Positions 43,394 to 51,188 of a stretch of DNA of 64,000 bases are shown one piece after another. This DNA is from Salinimicrobium nanhaiense. Lineage in GTDB: Bacteria > Bacteroidota > Bacteroidia > Flavobacteriales > Flavobacteriaceae. The first letter of the stretch is position 1. The number at the start of each line of letters is the position of its first letter. The stretch spans positions 28,924-92,923 of the forward strand of contig JAAVJQ010000014.1 in the NCBI GenBank assembly GCA_012038135.1. The letters are read 5' to 3'. The position numbers were made by a program, and so were the translations under genes. The notes under the pieces were generated by a model that saw nothing but the letters and a program-made list of their open reading frames with translations, was not told the origin of the DNA and made no database searches.

Positions 43394-43846
43394 TTACCAG
43401 ATCTCTACGATCTCGATCTCTTTATCCCTGAAGCTAAATTTGTCTCCTGCTTTTTTGTTCTCCAGTTCCTTGTAAATAGGAGCTTCGGTAGAGACAGCAT
43501 ACACGGTACTGCCACTGCTTAGGGAAACTTCCCCCAGCGGTACAGAAATAAAGTAATATTGATTTTTTGTCTCAACAACACTTCCCGGACGCACCACTTC
43601 ACTGCGATGATCTATGTCAAGGTTGGCAAGGGTTTCTTTCATATTTCGCACCCGGTCCAGGTAAGCTGAATTTTTTTCATATTCGGTGAGCATTTCTCCC
43701 TTGTTTCCATATTCATCAAAATCGGGATGAAATTTATTTTGCTCGTTCTGGCCCGAAATAGTATCTAATTTTTCATTGTACTGGTCAATTCTTTCATTGA
43801 CCATATCGAGACATTTGTTGTATAATTCCTGTTTATTAATACTCAT
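43394..43846 (-). CDS. GreA/GreB-like protein
   Basis: A 150-residue protein whose C-terminal ~70 residues match the FKBP-like domain of Gre factors (RPGSVVETKNQYYFISVPLG, then SPL-like core STEAPIYKELENKKAGDKFS). The N-terminal half is helical and could form the Gre coiled-coil (LYNKCLDMVNERIDQYNEKL), but its tip lacks the usual paired acidic residues in an obvious position. It may therefore bind the RNA polymerase secondary channel without cleavage activity. It is monocistronic; true GreA must be elsewhere. Confidence 0.7.
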   Translation of the reverse strand: MSINKQELYNKCLDMVNERIDQYNEKLDTISGQNEQNKFHPDFDEYGNKGEMLTEYEKNSAYLDRVRNMKETLANLDIDHRSEVVRPGSVVETKNQYYFISVPLGEVSLSSGSTVYAVSTEAPIYKELENKKAGDKFSFRDKEIEIVEIW

Positions 43847-43943
43847 TACTATGGGTTTTCTTTAAAATTAGCCAACAGCTATTTCAAAAAAGAACAATTA
43901 GCAAAAGTTTAATAATTGAAGGCTTTCTGCAAAATAAGGAGTT

Positions 43944-44351
43944 CTAAACAGCAAACTGGGCGTCGAGGAGCTGGATGTTGCTCTGTATCCTTTCCCTTAC
44001 CAGGTTCATCATCCTCTTATTAAGAGCAGAAGAATTGGTAATATAGAAACGGTATTCGTCAATGGTGAACTGGCCTATGATCATTCCCTTTAAACTGTTC
44101 CGGAATTTAATGTCCTTCTGCACCGCATTTTCAATGTAGTTAAGTCTTTTCTCCACGTTCATTTCATAAAACACATTCTTGTGCTTCTGAACGTAGTTGC
44201 GAAAAGCCTCCAAAAGCAGGTCGTTCTGCAAAAGGATCACCGGGCGTAAAGTTTTATTCTGGAAACTTTCATCGGGTAGAGTAGAGGGAGTAATTACAGC
44301 CGATTCTATTACCGGTCTTGAGTCAAGTAGGTTTTTATCTCGCGGTTCCAT
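43944..44351 (-). CDS. Conserved cytoplasmic protein of unknown function
   Basis: A 135-residue helical protein without signal peptide or membrane segment. Notable phrases are TLRPVILLQNDLLLEAFRNY, HKNVFYEMNVEKRLNYIENA and FRNSLKGMIIGQFTIDEYRF. I recall near-identical short proteins across Flavobacteriia that databases sometimes label glyoxalase, but no metal-binding glyoxalase motif is present here. It is followed on the same strand, 97 bp later, by the GreA/B-like gene. Function unknown. Confidence 0.65.
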   Translation of the reverse strand: MEPRDKNLLDSRPVIESAVITPSTLPDESFQNKTLRPVILLQNDLLLEAFRNYVQKHKNVFYEMNVEKRLNYIENAVQKDIKFRNSLKGMIIGQFTIDEYRFYITNSSALNKRMMNLVRERIQSNIQLLDAQFAV

Positions 44352-44509
44352 AACAGGGTTTTTATTAAAGATAGAAAAAGATGTAACCTTAGTTAGCTTC
44401 TTGCCTCAACATTTATAAACGGGTTGTGAACAATCCGTCTTCCGTTAAATTCCTATAAATAGTTTCCAATCCTTACGGCTTCTTTTTACCTTTAAAAAAA
44501 GCCATAATT

Positions 44510-45862
44510 ATGATCCTTTCTAAAAATCCGTATACCGGGGAAACCCTTAAAGAACATAGGGAATTCACTTCTGAAGATATAACTAATGCTCTCGAAAAGT
44601 CCGATTCTGAATTTAAAAAATGGAAAAAGACCGACTTTTCTCACCGCTCTGAACTCATGCTGAAGGCTGCTGAAGAATTGAAGAAGAACAAACAGGAATA
44701 TGCCGAAACCATTACCCGGGAAATGGGAAAACCAATTACACAGTCTATAGCTGAAGTTGAGAAATGCGCCTGGGTATGTGAATACTATTCCAAAAATGCT
44801 GAAAAACAACTCGCTTCTCAGGAGATCGAAACCGATGCTCAAAAGAGCTATGTCAATTATGCCCCCCTGGGCGTGGTGCTGGCGATCATGCCCTGGAATT
44901 ATCCTTTTTGGCAGGTATTCAGGTTTGCAGCTCCGGCGCTTATGGCGGGAAATGTGGGAGTTCTAAAACATGCCAGCAATACCATGATGTGTGGCGAAAA
45001 GATAGAACAGGTGTTCTTGAGGGCGGGCTTTCCTGAGGGTTGTTTTCAAAACCTGCTAATTGGCAGTAAAAAAGTAGAAGAAGTATTGGTAGACGAACGC
45101 GTGAAGGCAGTAACTCTTACCGGTAGTGGTGGTGCAGGTGGCGCCGTGGCCTCTACAGCGGGGAAGCACATTAAAAAATCGGTATTGGAGCTTGGAGGTA
45201 GTAATGCCCTGGCAATCTTTGAAGATGCCGATCTAAAACAGGCACTGGAAACCTCTGTACAGGCAAGATTTCAAAATACCGGGCAAAGCTGTATCGCCGG
45301 GAAAAGACTTTTGCTGCATAAAAACATTGCTGAAGAATTCACCTCCCAATTTGTGGAAAAGGTAAAAGCCTTAAAAACGGGAGATCCAATGAAGGAGGAA
45401 ACCTATATTGGAGTGCAGGCCAGAGAAGATCTCGCTAAGGATCTGGAAAAGCAGGTCAACGAGTCGGTTAAAATGGGGGCGAAGATCCTGACGGGAGGGG
45501 AGCGAAAAAAGGCATTTTTCGCCCCCACTGTTTTGGAAAAGGTCACACCAGAAATGCCAATGTTCAACGAAGAAACCTTTGGACCTGCCATAGGAATCAC
45601 CACTTTTGAAACAGATGAAGAAGCATTGGAGCTCATCAATAAAACCCAGTTCGGGCTCGGGGTGTCATTATTTACTCAGGATAATGAACGGGTAAAGCGA
45701 TTGATCCCGCAGATTGAGGATGGAGCTGTCTTTGTGAATGAGCTGGTAAAAAGTGATCCCCGCCTGCCTTTTGGAGGCACCAAGAAATCCGGCTATGGAC
45801 GGGAGTTATCCCGGTTCGGGATCAGGGAATTTGTGAATATTCAGACGGTTTATATCAAATAG
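44510..45862 (+). CDS. NAD(P)-dependent aldehyde dehydrogenase (succinate-semialdehyde type)
   Basis: A 450-residue aldehyde dehydrogenase. It has the cofactor-binding segments VLAIMPWNYPFWQVFRFAAP and TLTGSGGAGGAVASTAG, general base Glu in VLELGGSNALAIFEDAD, nucleophile Cys in NTGQSCIAGKRL, and the C-terminal PFGGTKKSGYGRELSRFGI. The sequence pattern is closest to short succinate-semialdehyde dehydrogenases (GabD/Sad-like), which fits the length, but substrate range cannot be fixed from sequence. A Nudix gene follows 6 bp later and a thioesterase gene 10 bp after that. Confidence 0.9.
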   Translation: MILSKNPYTGETLKEHREFTSEDITNALEKSDSEFKKWKKTDFSHRSELMLKAAEELKKNKQEYAETITREMGKPITQSIAEVEKCAWVCEYYSKNAEKQLASQEIETDAQKSYVNYAPLGVVLAIMPWNYPFWQVFRFAAPALMAGNVGVLKHASNTMMCGEKIEQVFLRAGFPEGCFQNLLIGSKKVEEVLVDERVKAVTLTGSGGAGGAVASTAGKHIKKSVLELGGSNALAIFEDADLKQALETSVQARFQNTGQSCIAGKRLLLHKNIAEEFTSQFVEKVKALKTGDPMKEETYIGVQAREDLAKDLEKQVNESVKMGAKILTGGERKKAFFAPTVLEKVTPEMPMFNEETFGPAIGITTFETDEEALELINKTQFGLGVSLFTQDNERVKRLIPQIEDGAVFVNELVKSDPRLPFGGTKKSGYGRELSRFGIREFVNIQTVYIK

Positions 45863-45868
45863 GAAGTT

Positions 45869-46303
45869 ATGTCAAAGCAAAACATTGCGGTCACTACAGA
45901 TTGTGTGATCTTTTTTAATAAAGGAAATCAACAAAAGCTGCTTTTGGTTCAAAGAAATTCAGAACCCTACAAAGGGAAATGGGCTTTACCCGGAGGTTTC
46001 CTTGAAGATGAAGAAACCCTGGAAGCCGGTGCAAAAAGGGAGCTTCAGGAAGAAACGGGCTTAAAGATCGATAAAATTCATCAGCTGCGTGCATTTGGTA
46101 CTCCGGGTCGCGACCCTCGCGGAAGAACCATTAGTATTGCCTTTTTTGGAGAAGTAGCTTCAGAAGAAAAAGTAAATGGTGCCGATGATGCTTTCGATGC
46201 CCGCTGGTTTTCTCTTGCAAATCTGCCCGATCTTGCTTTTGATCATTCAGAAATTGTAAAGGAAGCAAGAGAAAAATTTCAGAAAAAGAATAATTTAAAG
46301 TAG
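45869..46303 (+). CDS. Nudix hydrolase
   Basis: A 144-residue Nudix protein. The box reads GGFLEDEETLEAGAKRELQE followed by ETGL, matching G-x5-E-x7-R-E-U-x-E-E-x-G-U in full. Downstream, FGTPGRDPRGRTISIAFFG is the segment seen in ADP-ribose pyrophosphatase-like and NrtR-like Nudix proteins; there is no DNA-binding C-terminal domain here. It lies in a three-gene run with aldehyde dehydrogenase and thioesterase. The substrate may be ADP-ribose or a related nucleotide. Confidence 0.88.
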   Translation: MSKQNIAVTTDCVIFFNKGNQQKLLLVQRNSEPYKGKWALPGGFLEDEETLEAGAKRELQEETGLKIDKIHQLRAFGTPGRDPRGRTISIAFFGEVASEEKVNGADDAFDARWFSLANLPDLAFDHSEIVKEAREKFQKKNNLK

Positions 46304-46313
46304 CACCTAAGGA

Positions 46314-46703
46314 ATGAGATTTCACACCAGAAAATGGATCAAACCCCAGGACCTTAACCCGAATGGCACTTTGTTTGGCGGCCGATTACTGGAATGGATC
46401 GATGAAGAGGCTGCTCTTTACGCGATCATTCAGTTGGAAAATTCGCGAACCGTAACCAAGTTCATGAGCGAGATCGATTTCAAAAGTTCTGCCAAAGAAG
46501 GGGACATCATTGAAATTGGAATGGATGTAGTAAAATTTGGTACAGCCTCTATCACCTTACGGTGTGAGGTGCGGAATAAAATGACCCGGGAAGTGATCAT
46601 TAGCATTGACAGGATCGTTATGGTTGCCCTTGATGAGCACGGAAAAGCCAAACCTCACGGCAAGACGCAGATAGAATTTGTGAAGGATCGTTTGAAGGAC
46701 TAG
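46314..46703 (+). CDS. Acyl-CoA thioesterase, hot-dog fold (YciA-like)
   Basis: A 129-residue single hot-dog domain. The family phrase LNPNGTLFGGRLLEWIDEEA contains the catalytic acidic residue, and KFMSEIDFKSSAKEGDIIEI and RDIVMVA-like IDRIVMVALDEHGKAKP complete the fold. It hydrolyses acyl-CoAs of unknown chain length. Its stop codon abuts the stop codon of the convergent gene with no base in between. Confidence 0.88.
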   Translation: MRFHTRKWIKPQDLNPNGTLFGGRLLEWIDEEAALYAIIQLENSRTVTKFMSEIDFKSSAKEGDIIEIGMDVVKFGTASITLRCEVRNKMTREVIISIDRIVMVALDEHGKAKPHGKTQIEFVKDRLKD

Positions 46704-47801
46704 CTATTGTTTAGCTTCAGCTTTCTCCTTGTTATCTTTCTTTGTCTCCTTTTCCAGTTGATTTTCTGCTTCTTTAAGTTCTTCCTGTGATGGAGGCGGG
46801 GCTTTTTGGACAGCAGCTTTTGAAGGTTCCAGGCTAAGCTTTGTGTAAAATGGAAAATGGTCTGAACCCACATGACTTCCCAACTCTATTTGGACCAAAC
46901 GAAATTCTTCAGAAACAAAAAGGTGATCCAGGGGCCAGCGCATGATCCAGCTATCGGCATTAAAAGTATTGTAGAATCCTCTTCCAATCCTGGGATCCAA
47001 TAGCCGACTCACATTCTGAAAAAGCTGGGTAGTTTCTGACCACGCAACGTCATTAAAATCTCCGGCAACTATGACAGGAAGCTTTGCATCTTTTGCCATT
47101 TTTGCCACCATCATCATCTGTGCATCCCGGTCTGTAGAAGAACCGTCGTGCGGCGGCATGGGAGGGGTAGGATGTATTACGTGCATTTGGATCATTTCGC
47201 GTGATGGCAAAACCACACGTGCATGCATGGAAGGTATACAATCTTCCAGTAAAAACTTGATCTGTGGATTGAGAAGTTCCAGTTTTGAATAAACGAGCAT
47301 TCCGTAGGTATTATCCAGAGGCATTTCCATCCTGTGATCATAGCCAAAGCCTTTGAGTCCTTCCCGTAATACATTTCGCCATTTCTCATTGGTTTCAGTA
47401 AATATCAGAACGTCGGGCTCCCAGACAAAAACTTCGTTGATCACCTTGTGATATTCTTCATTTTTCTGAAGCACATTGATAGCAAGAATATCTATACTAC
47501 GGGCAGGAATAGCAGCAGTATTTGATTTCAACTCCTTTTCGGCAAAAGGGGTATAAGGAAAGATCTTTACCAGTTGTAGTAAAAAACATGCCCCTAAAAC
47601 AACAATAAAAGTATAATCTCTCCAATTGCGTAGATCAAACCTGAAAAAGTACACCAGTAATGCCACCAGGGTAAGAATAGTTAACTGCACATGTGGATAA
47701 TCAAACATTCTTATCCACCAGTAATCGGCAGCTACAAAAGGAAACAGGGAGAGAACAACTGCCAGGATCCCGAACCCCTGCAGAAAAGCTTTTAGATGCA
47801 T
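46704..47801 (-). CDS. Membrane-anchored endonuclease/exonuclease/phosphatase-family protein
   Basis: A 365-residue protein with three N-terminal transmembrane helices (FLQGFGILAVVLSLFPFVAA; VQLTILTLVALLVYFF; YTFIVVLGACFLLQLVKIF) and an EEP-fold catalytic domain from ~105. Catalytic residues are visible in DILAINVLQKN, VLIFTETNEKW, VHVIHPTPPMPPHD-like HVIHPTPPMPP, VIVAGDFNDVAWSET and HVGSDHFPFY. The C-terminus is a charged coiled-coil (QEELKEAENQLEKETKKDNK). The domain is probably extracytoplasmic. Nuclease or phosphodiesterase activity is expected, possibly in DNA or phospholipid-headgroup scavenging. It ends flush against the thioesterase gene. Confidence 0.85.
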   Translation of the reverse strand: MHLKAFLQGFGILAVVLSLFPFVAADYWWIRMFDYPHVQLTILTLVALLVYFFRFDLRNWRDYTFIVVLGACFLLQLVKIFPYTPFAEKELKSNTAAIPARSIDILAINVLQKNEEYHKVINEVFVWEPDVLIFTETNEKWRNVLREGLKGFGYDHRMEMPLDNTYGMLVYSKLELLNPQIKFLLEDCIPSMHARVVLPSREMIQMHVIHPTPPMPPHDGSSTDRDAQMMMVAKMAKDAKLPVIVAGDFNDVAWSETTQLFQNVSRLLDPRIGRGFYNTFNADSWIMRWPLDHLFVSEEFRLVQIELGSHVGSDHFPFYTKLSLEPSKAAVQKAPPPSQEELKEAENQLEKETKKDNKEKAEAKQ

Positions 47802-47879
47802 TTTAGAATTTTAGTAGAAGTGAAGGTAATACTTCCTGTAAAAAAATGAATTATTGTTCTTATTCCTTCAGGAAAAAAA

Positions 47880-49166
47880 TTAGATGCTCTCCTTAGACAT
47901 TTCGCGAACTGCCTTGATAATATCATCGCCGGATGGGGATTCGAAAAGTTGCAGGTCAAAATAAGGAACCGCGGCTATGAGATGATCAAAAATATCAGCT
48001 GTGATCGCTTCGTAGAATTCCCAGCGCTTGTCTGTACTAAAGCAATAGATCTCCACAGGAATTCCCTGTGTAGTAGGAGCAAGATGTCTCACCATCATGG
48101 TCATTTCCTGGTTTAGCTGAGGATGTGCTTTAAGATAGGATAATGCGTATTGGCGAAAGATTCCCAGGTTGGTTTGATGTCTTCCGTTAATGAGGTGCTT
48201 TTTATTTACTCCCATTCTTAGGTTATAGGCATTGATCTCTTCCTGTCGTTCTTTTATATAGGGGCCGATCAATCCAAATTCTTCGAATTTTTCAATGTCA
48301 TTCTCATTGACAAAACGTATGGAGCTTTGTTTGATATTAATGGCTCTTTTGATCCTTCTTCCCGGCGATTCCTGCATTCCGCGCCAGTTGTGGAATGAAT
48401 CGGCGATAAGGTTATAAGTAGGAATGGTGGTGTAGGTATTGTCCCAGTTCTGTACCCGAACAGTTGCCAGATTGATCTCGGTCACAAATCCGTCAGCTCC
48501 ATATTTGCTGAAGGTGATCCAGTCTCCAATACGAACAATATCATTTACTGAAACCTGGATGGAAGCAATAAAACCTAAGATTGTATCCTTAAAAATAAAC
48601 AGAATGATTGCCGAAGCTGCTCCCAGGGAGAGTAAGAAGCCTAGAACCGATTTATTGGTTAATTCAGAAAAAATAAAAATGAATCCAATCGACCAGAAAA
48701 CAATCATTAGGACCTGGGTATAACTCTCGATAGGTTTATCCCTGTATCTTTCATGTCTCTTTAAGAAATTCGTCGTAGTGCGCAACAAACTGCGGCAGAT
48801 CAATACGATCAAAATAATAATATAAATATCCACCAGGGTTTCAAAAACCTTTAGCAGCTGGGGATATTCTTCAAATATCATGGGTACTGCTACAATGAGC
48901 AGCAGTAGCGGGAATATATTACTGATATACCTGGGGAAATTACTTTTTACAAGAAAGTCGTCAAAAGTAGTCTTTGTCTTATCTGTAAATCTTTTGAAGG
49001 CGGTTAGTAGAATGGTTTTAGTGATGTAATGGATCAGGTACCATAACAGGAATACAATTGCGATGTTGATCAACATGTTTAGGAAATGCGCGACTTCCAC
49101 ATGCATTCCCTGCTCAATAAATTTGTTGGCCAAAAAGTCGCTGAAGTATTTTAATTCCTCACGCAT
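47880..49166 (-). CDS. Mechanosensitive ion channel, MscS family (YbdG-like)
   Basis: A 428-residue MscS-type channel. About five transmembrane helices lie in the first 190 residues; the pore-lining helix and beta domain are marked by LGAASAIILFIFKDTILGFI, then VNDIVRIGDWITFSKYGADG and VQNWDNTYTTIPTYNLIADS. The long C-terminal domain with ESPGRRIKRAINIKQSSIRF resembles the YbdG/MscM branch. It is expected to gate on hypo-osmotic tension in the inner membrane. It starts 3 bp after the DUF3817 gene, so the two form an operon. Confidence 0.93.
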   Translation of the reverse strand: MREELKYFSDFLANKFIEQGMHVEVAHFLNMLINIAIVFLLWYLIHYITKTILLTAFKRFTDKTKTTFDDFLVKSNFPRYISNIFPLLLLIVAVPMIFEEYPQLLKVFETLVDIYIIILIVLICRSLLRTTTNFLKRHERYRDKPIESYTQVLMIVFWSIGFIFIFSELTNKSVLGFLLSLGAASAIILFIFKDTILGFIASIQVSVNDIVRIGDWITFSKYGADGFVTEINLATVRVQNWDNTYTTIPTYNLIADSFHNWRGMQESPGRRIKRAINIKQSSIRFVNENDIEKFEEFGLIGPYIKERQEEINAYNLRMGVNKKHLINGRHQTNLGIFRQYALSYLKAHPQLNQEMTMMVRHLAPTTQGIPVEIYCFSTDKRWEFYEAITADIFDHLIAAVPYFDLQLFESPSGDDIIKAVREMSKESI

Positions 49167-49169
49167 TTA

Positions 49170-49454
49170 CTATAGATATTTTTTCTCCACATAAAAAGGC
49201 CCCAGGGGAAGTACAGAACTTGCACAAACAATGAACAAGGTTTTATAGCTCCATTCCAGGGGTTTAAAAAGTAAAAGGGCGCCGAAAATATAGGTGACAA
49301 AAAGAATTCCGTGAGCCATTCCAACCGATTGTACCATTTGAGGAGCATCCCAAATGTACTTAAGGGGCATTGCGATCAATAGCAGGACCAAAAAAGAAAT
49401 TCCTTCTAAAATACTTACCCATTTAAAGATCTTTACCTGTGCATCCAGTGACAT
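49170..49454 (-). CDS. DUF3817 small integral membrane protein
   Basis: A 94-residue protein with three transmembrane segments (KWVSILEGISFLVLLLIAMP; VGMAHGILFVTYIFGALLLF; TLFIVCASSVLPLGPFYVEK). The motifs EGISFLVLL, MAHGILF and LPLGPF are diagnostic of DUF3817. The start is ATG 49454 (MSLDAQVKIFK); a TTG nine bases upstream is rejected, and a TATATTTG element 23 bp upstream fits this start. It is the first gene of an operon with the MscS channel. Function unknown; the pairing hints at a membrane or osmotic role. Confidence 0.88.
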   Translation of the reverse strand: MSLDAQVKIFKWVSILEGISFLVLLLIAMPLKYIWDAPQMVQSVGMAHGILFVTYIFGALLLFKPLEWSYKTLFIVCASSVLPLGPFYVEKKYL

Positions 49455-49476
49455 AATTATCAATTTTTTATGGCTG

Positions 49477-49484
49477 CAAATATA
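49477..49484 (-). promoter_or_regulatory. -7 element of the DUF3817-mscS operon
   Basis: The minus strand reads TATATTTG (TAnnTTTG). A start near 49470 gives a leader of about 16 nt. Confidence 0.5.
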
Positions 49485-49670
49485 CTTTAAACTGGTGGAA
49501 ATGTTCCCCTTAAAAGCAGGTCTTTTTATACCATTATTATATAGATTTTTTTCCTTTTCAGATTTATCTCAAAGGTATAACTGAAGAAAAAAAGTATGGT
49601 ATTTTCTTCATAAAGTACCTGTACAAAAGCAGGTGTTTTCTTAATTTGCAACACATTCAGAAAAATTAAA

Positions 49671-50711
49671 ATGAGCAAAAGAATTTTAGTGACCGGCGGA
49701 TTGGGATATATAGGTTCCCATACCGTGGTTGCACTTCAGGAAAAAGGATTTGAAGTTGTAATTATAGATAATCTTTCCAATTCCTCTTTGGAGGTTTTAG
49801 GCGGAATTACCCGCATCACAAAGGTCTCTCCCCAATTTGAAAAGATCGATCTGCGCGAAAAGCATGACGTAAATAACTTTTTTGACAAGTATCCCGATAT
49901 TGAGGGTGTGATCCATTTTGCAGCCTCAAAGGCAGTGGGAGAAAGTGTGGAGAATCCTTTGCTTTACTATGAGAACAATATCAATACCCTCATTTATCTG
50001 CTTCAGGAACTTAAGGAAAAGCAGGCTCCTAAAATCATTTTTAGTTCCTCCTGTACTGTATATGGACAGGCTGATGAACTGCCGATTACCGAAAACGCTC
50101 CCGTCAAAAAGGCTGAATCTCCTTACGGGAACACGAAGCAAATAGGAGAGGAGATCATTGCCGACACCTGTAAAGTTGCTTCACACTTAAAGGCGATCTC
50201 CTTAAGATATTTTAACCCAATTGGGGCACATCCCACCGCACATATAGGAGAATTACCTATTGGAACTCCTCAAAACCTGGTACCTTTTATAACGCAAACG
50301 GCCGCCGGAATCAGGGAAAAACTTTCGGTTTTTGGAAAGGATTACCCGACGCCTGATGGCACCTGTATAAGAGATTACATTCATGTCATGGATTTGGCCA
50401 GAGCACATGTGGTAGCCCTCGAAAGAATTCTACACGGGGAGCAGTCAGAAAATTATGAGGTGTTCAACCTGGGAACCGGAAAAGGGAATTCTGTACTGGA
50501 AGCCATACAGGCTTTTGAAAAGGTGTCGGGACAAAAATTGCCTTATGATTTTGCTCCAAGAAGAGAGGGGGATATTACATCAGCTTACGCCGATACTACA
50601 AAAGCAAACGAAGTTCTTAACTGGAAAGCAGAGTATGGAATAGAAGAAGCTATGCAGAGTGCCTGGAAATGGCAGCAACAGCTTCAGGAAAAAGAAGATG
50701 AGGAGATATAA
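49671..50711 (+). CDS. galE: UDP-glucose 4-epimerase
   Basis: GalE (346 residues) interconverts UDP-glucose and UDP-galactose (or the GlcNAc/GalNAc pair). The NAD motif is VTGGLGYIGSHTVVAL, catalytic Ser is in IIFSSSCTVYGQADE, and Tyr-x3-Lys is in SPYGNTKQIGEEI. RYFNPIGAHPTAHIGE and YIHVMDLARAHVVALE are typical of GalE. It stands alone; an inverted-repeat element starts 6 bp after its stop. Confidence 0.95.
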   Translation: MSKRILVTGGLGYIGSHTVVALQEKGFEVVIIDNLSNSSLEVLGGITRITKVSPQFEKIDLREKHDVNNFFDKYPDIEGVIHFAASKAVGESVENPLLYYENNINTLIYLLQELKEKQAPKIIFSSSCTVYGQADELPITENAPVKKAESPYGNTKQIGEEIIADTCKVASHLKAISLRYFNPIGAHPTAHIGELPIGTPQNLVPFITQTAAGIREKLSVFGKDYPTPDGTCIRDYIHVMDLARAHVVALERILHGEQSENYEVFNLGTGKGNSVLEAIQAFEKVSGQKLPYDFAPRREGDITSAYADTTKANEVLNWKAEYGIEEAMQSAWKWQQQLQEKEDEEI

Positions 50712-50716
50712 AAAAT

Positions 50717-50832
50717 AAACTGTCTAAAATATAAGCTTAAAGGCTAATTCAAACTTTTGGAAACCTTCCTGGGAAGGTTGTTAGACCAATTTTCATGTTG
50801 GTCGTAGAGGGGATTTATATTTTAGACAGTTT
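50717..50832. mobile_element. MITE-like 116-bp inverted-repeat element
   Basis: Perfect 18-bp terminal inverted repeats (AAACTGTCTAAAATATAA at 50717-50734 and its reverse complement at 50815-50832) enclose two further perfect hairpins: AACCTTCC/GGAAGGTT region (about 50762-50779) and GACCAA/TTGGTC (50784-50789 with 50798-50803). The whole would fold as a three-way junction. It has no reading frame. No clear target-site duplication is visible. It lies between convergent galE and yqaE genes, so a complex bidirectional terminator is the alternative. Confidence 0.5.
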
Positions 50833-50841
50833 TAAGTTGCT

Positions 50842-50985
50842 CTAGTTGACAATGAACGCATGGATCACTCCGGGTAACCAACCAATTAAAGTAAGGACGA
50901 TGCTAATCAAGAGGGTTGTTCCTACTCCATGGTTCAAGTATACGGCTAGTGGTGGTAATAGGATGTTCAAAATTATAGTTAGCAT
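50842..50985 (-). CDS. YqaE/Pmp3-family small membrane protein
   Basis: ATG at 50985 (minus) to TAG at 50842-50844 encodes 47 residues. The Pmp3 signature is present: ILPPLAVYLNHGVGTTLLI in the first helix region and LTLIGWLPGVIHAFIVN in the second. The two hydrophobic helices fill almost the whole protein. Pmp3 proteins sit in the cytoplasmic membrane and are linked to salt, cold or membrane-potential stress in fungi, plants and bacteria. Codon-by-codon agreement with the family makes the call firm despite the size; a 62-codon frame on the other strand is its shadow. Confidence 0.9.
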   Translation of the reverse strand: MLTIILNILLPPLAVYLNHGVGTTLLISIVLTLIGWLPGVIHAFIVN

Positions 50986-51188
50986 ATCTCTTTTTTTATA
51001 TGGTTATACTACCAAATTAGTGATATTTTCTTAAAATAAATTGAGATAATTTTGGTTTAGCTTGATTTTAACATGCAGGTTTTTAATCTCTTAAGAAACC
51101 CTAATGATGAAATCAGTGCTGTCGTGGGTTCAGCATAAATAGCTTACCCCTGTGGCTCTTTTTAACTATCTTCGCAAAAATTTGTGCT

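Noticed and set aside
50711..50840. Target-site duplication around the MITE-like element
   Set aside because: Flanks (left AAAAAT, right TAAGTT) show no convincing direct repeat, so transposition is not demonstrated.
50846..51034. Plus-strand 62-codon frame
   Set aside because: It is antisense to the YqaE/Pmp3 gene, which matches its family along its whole length.
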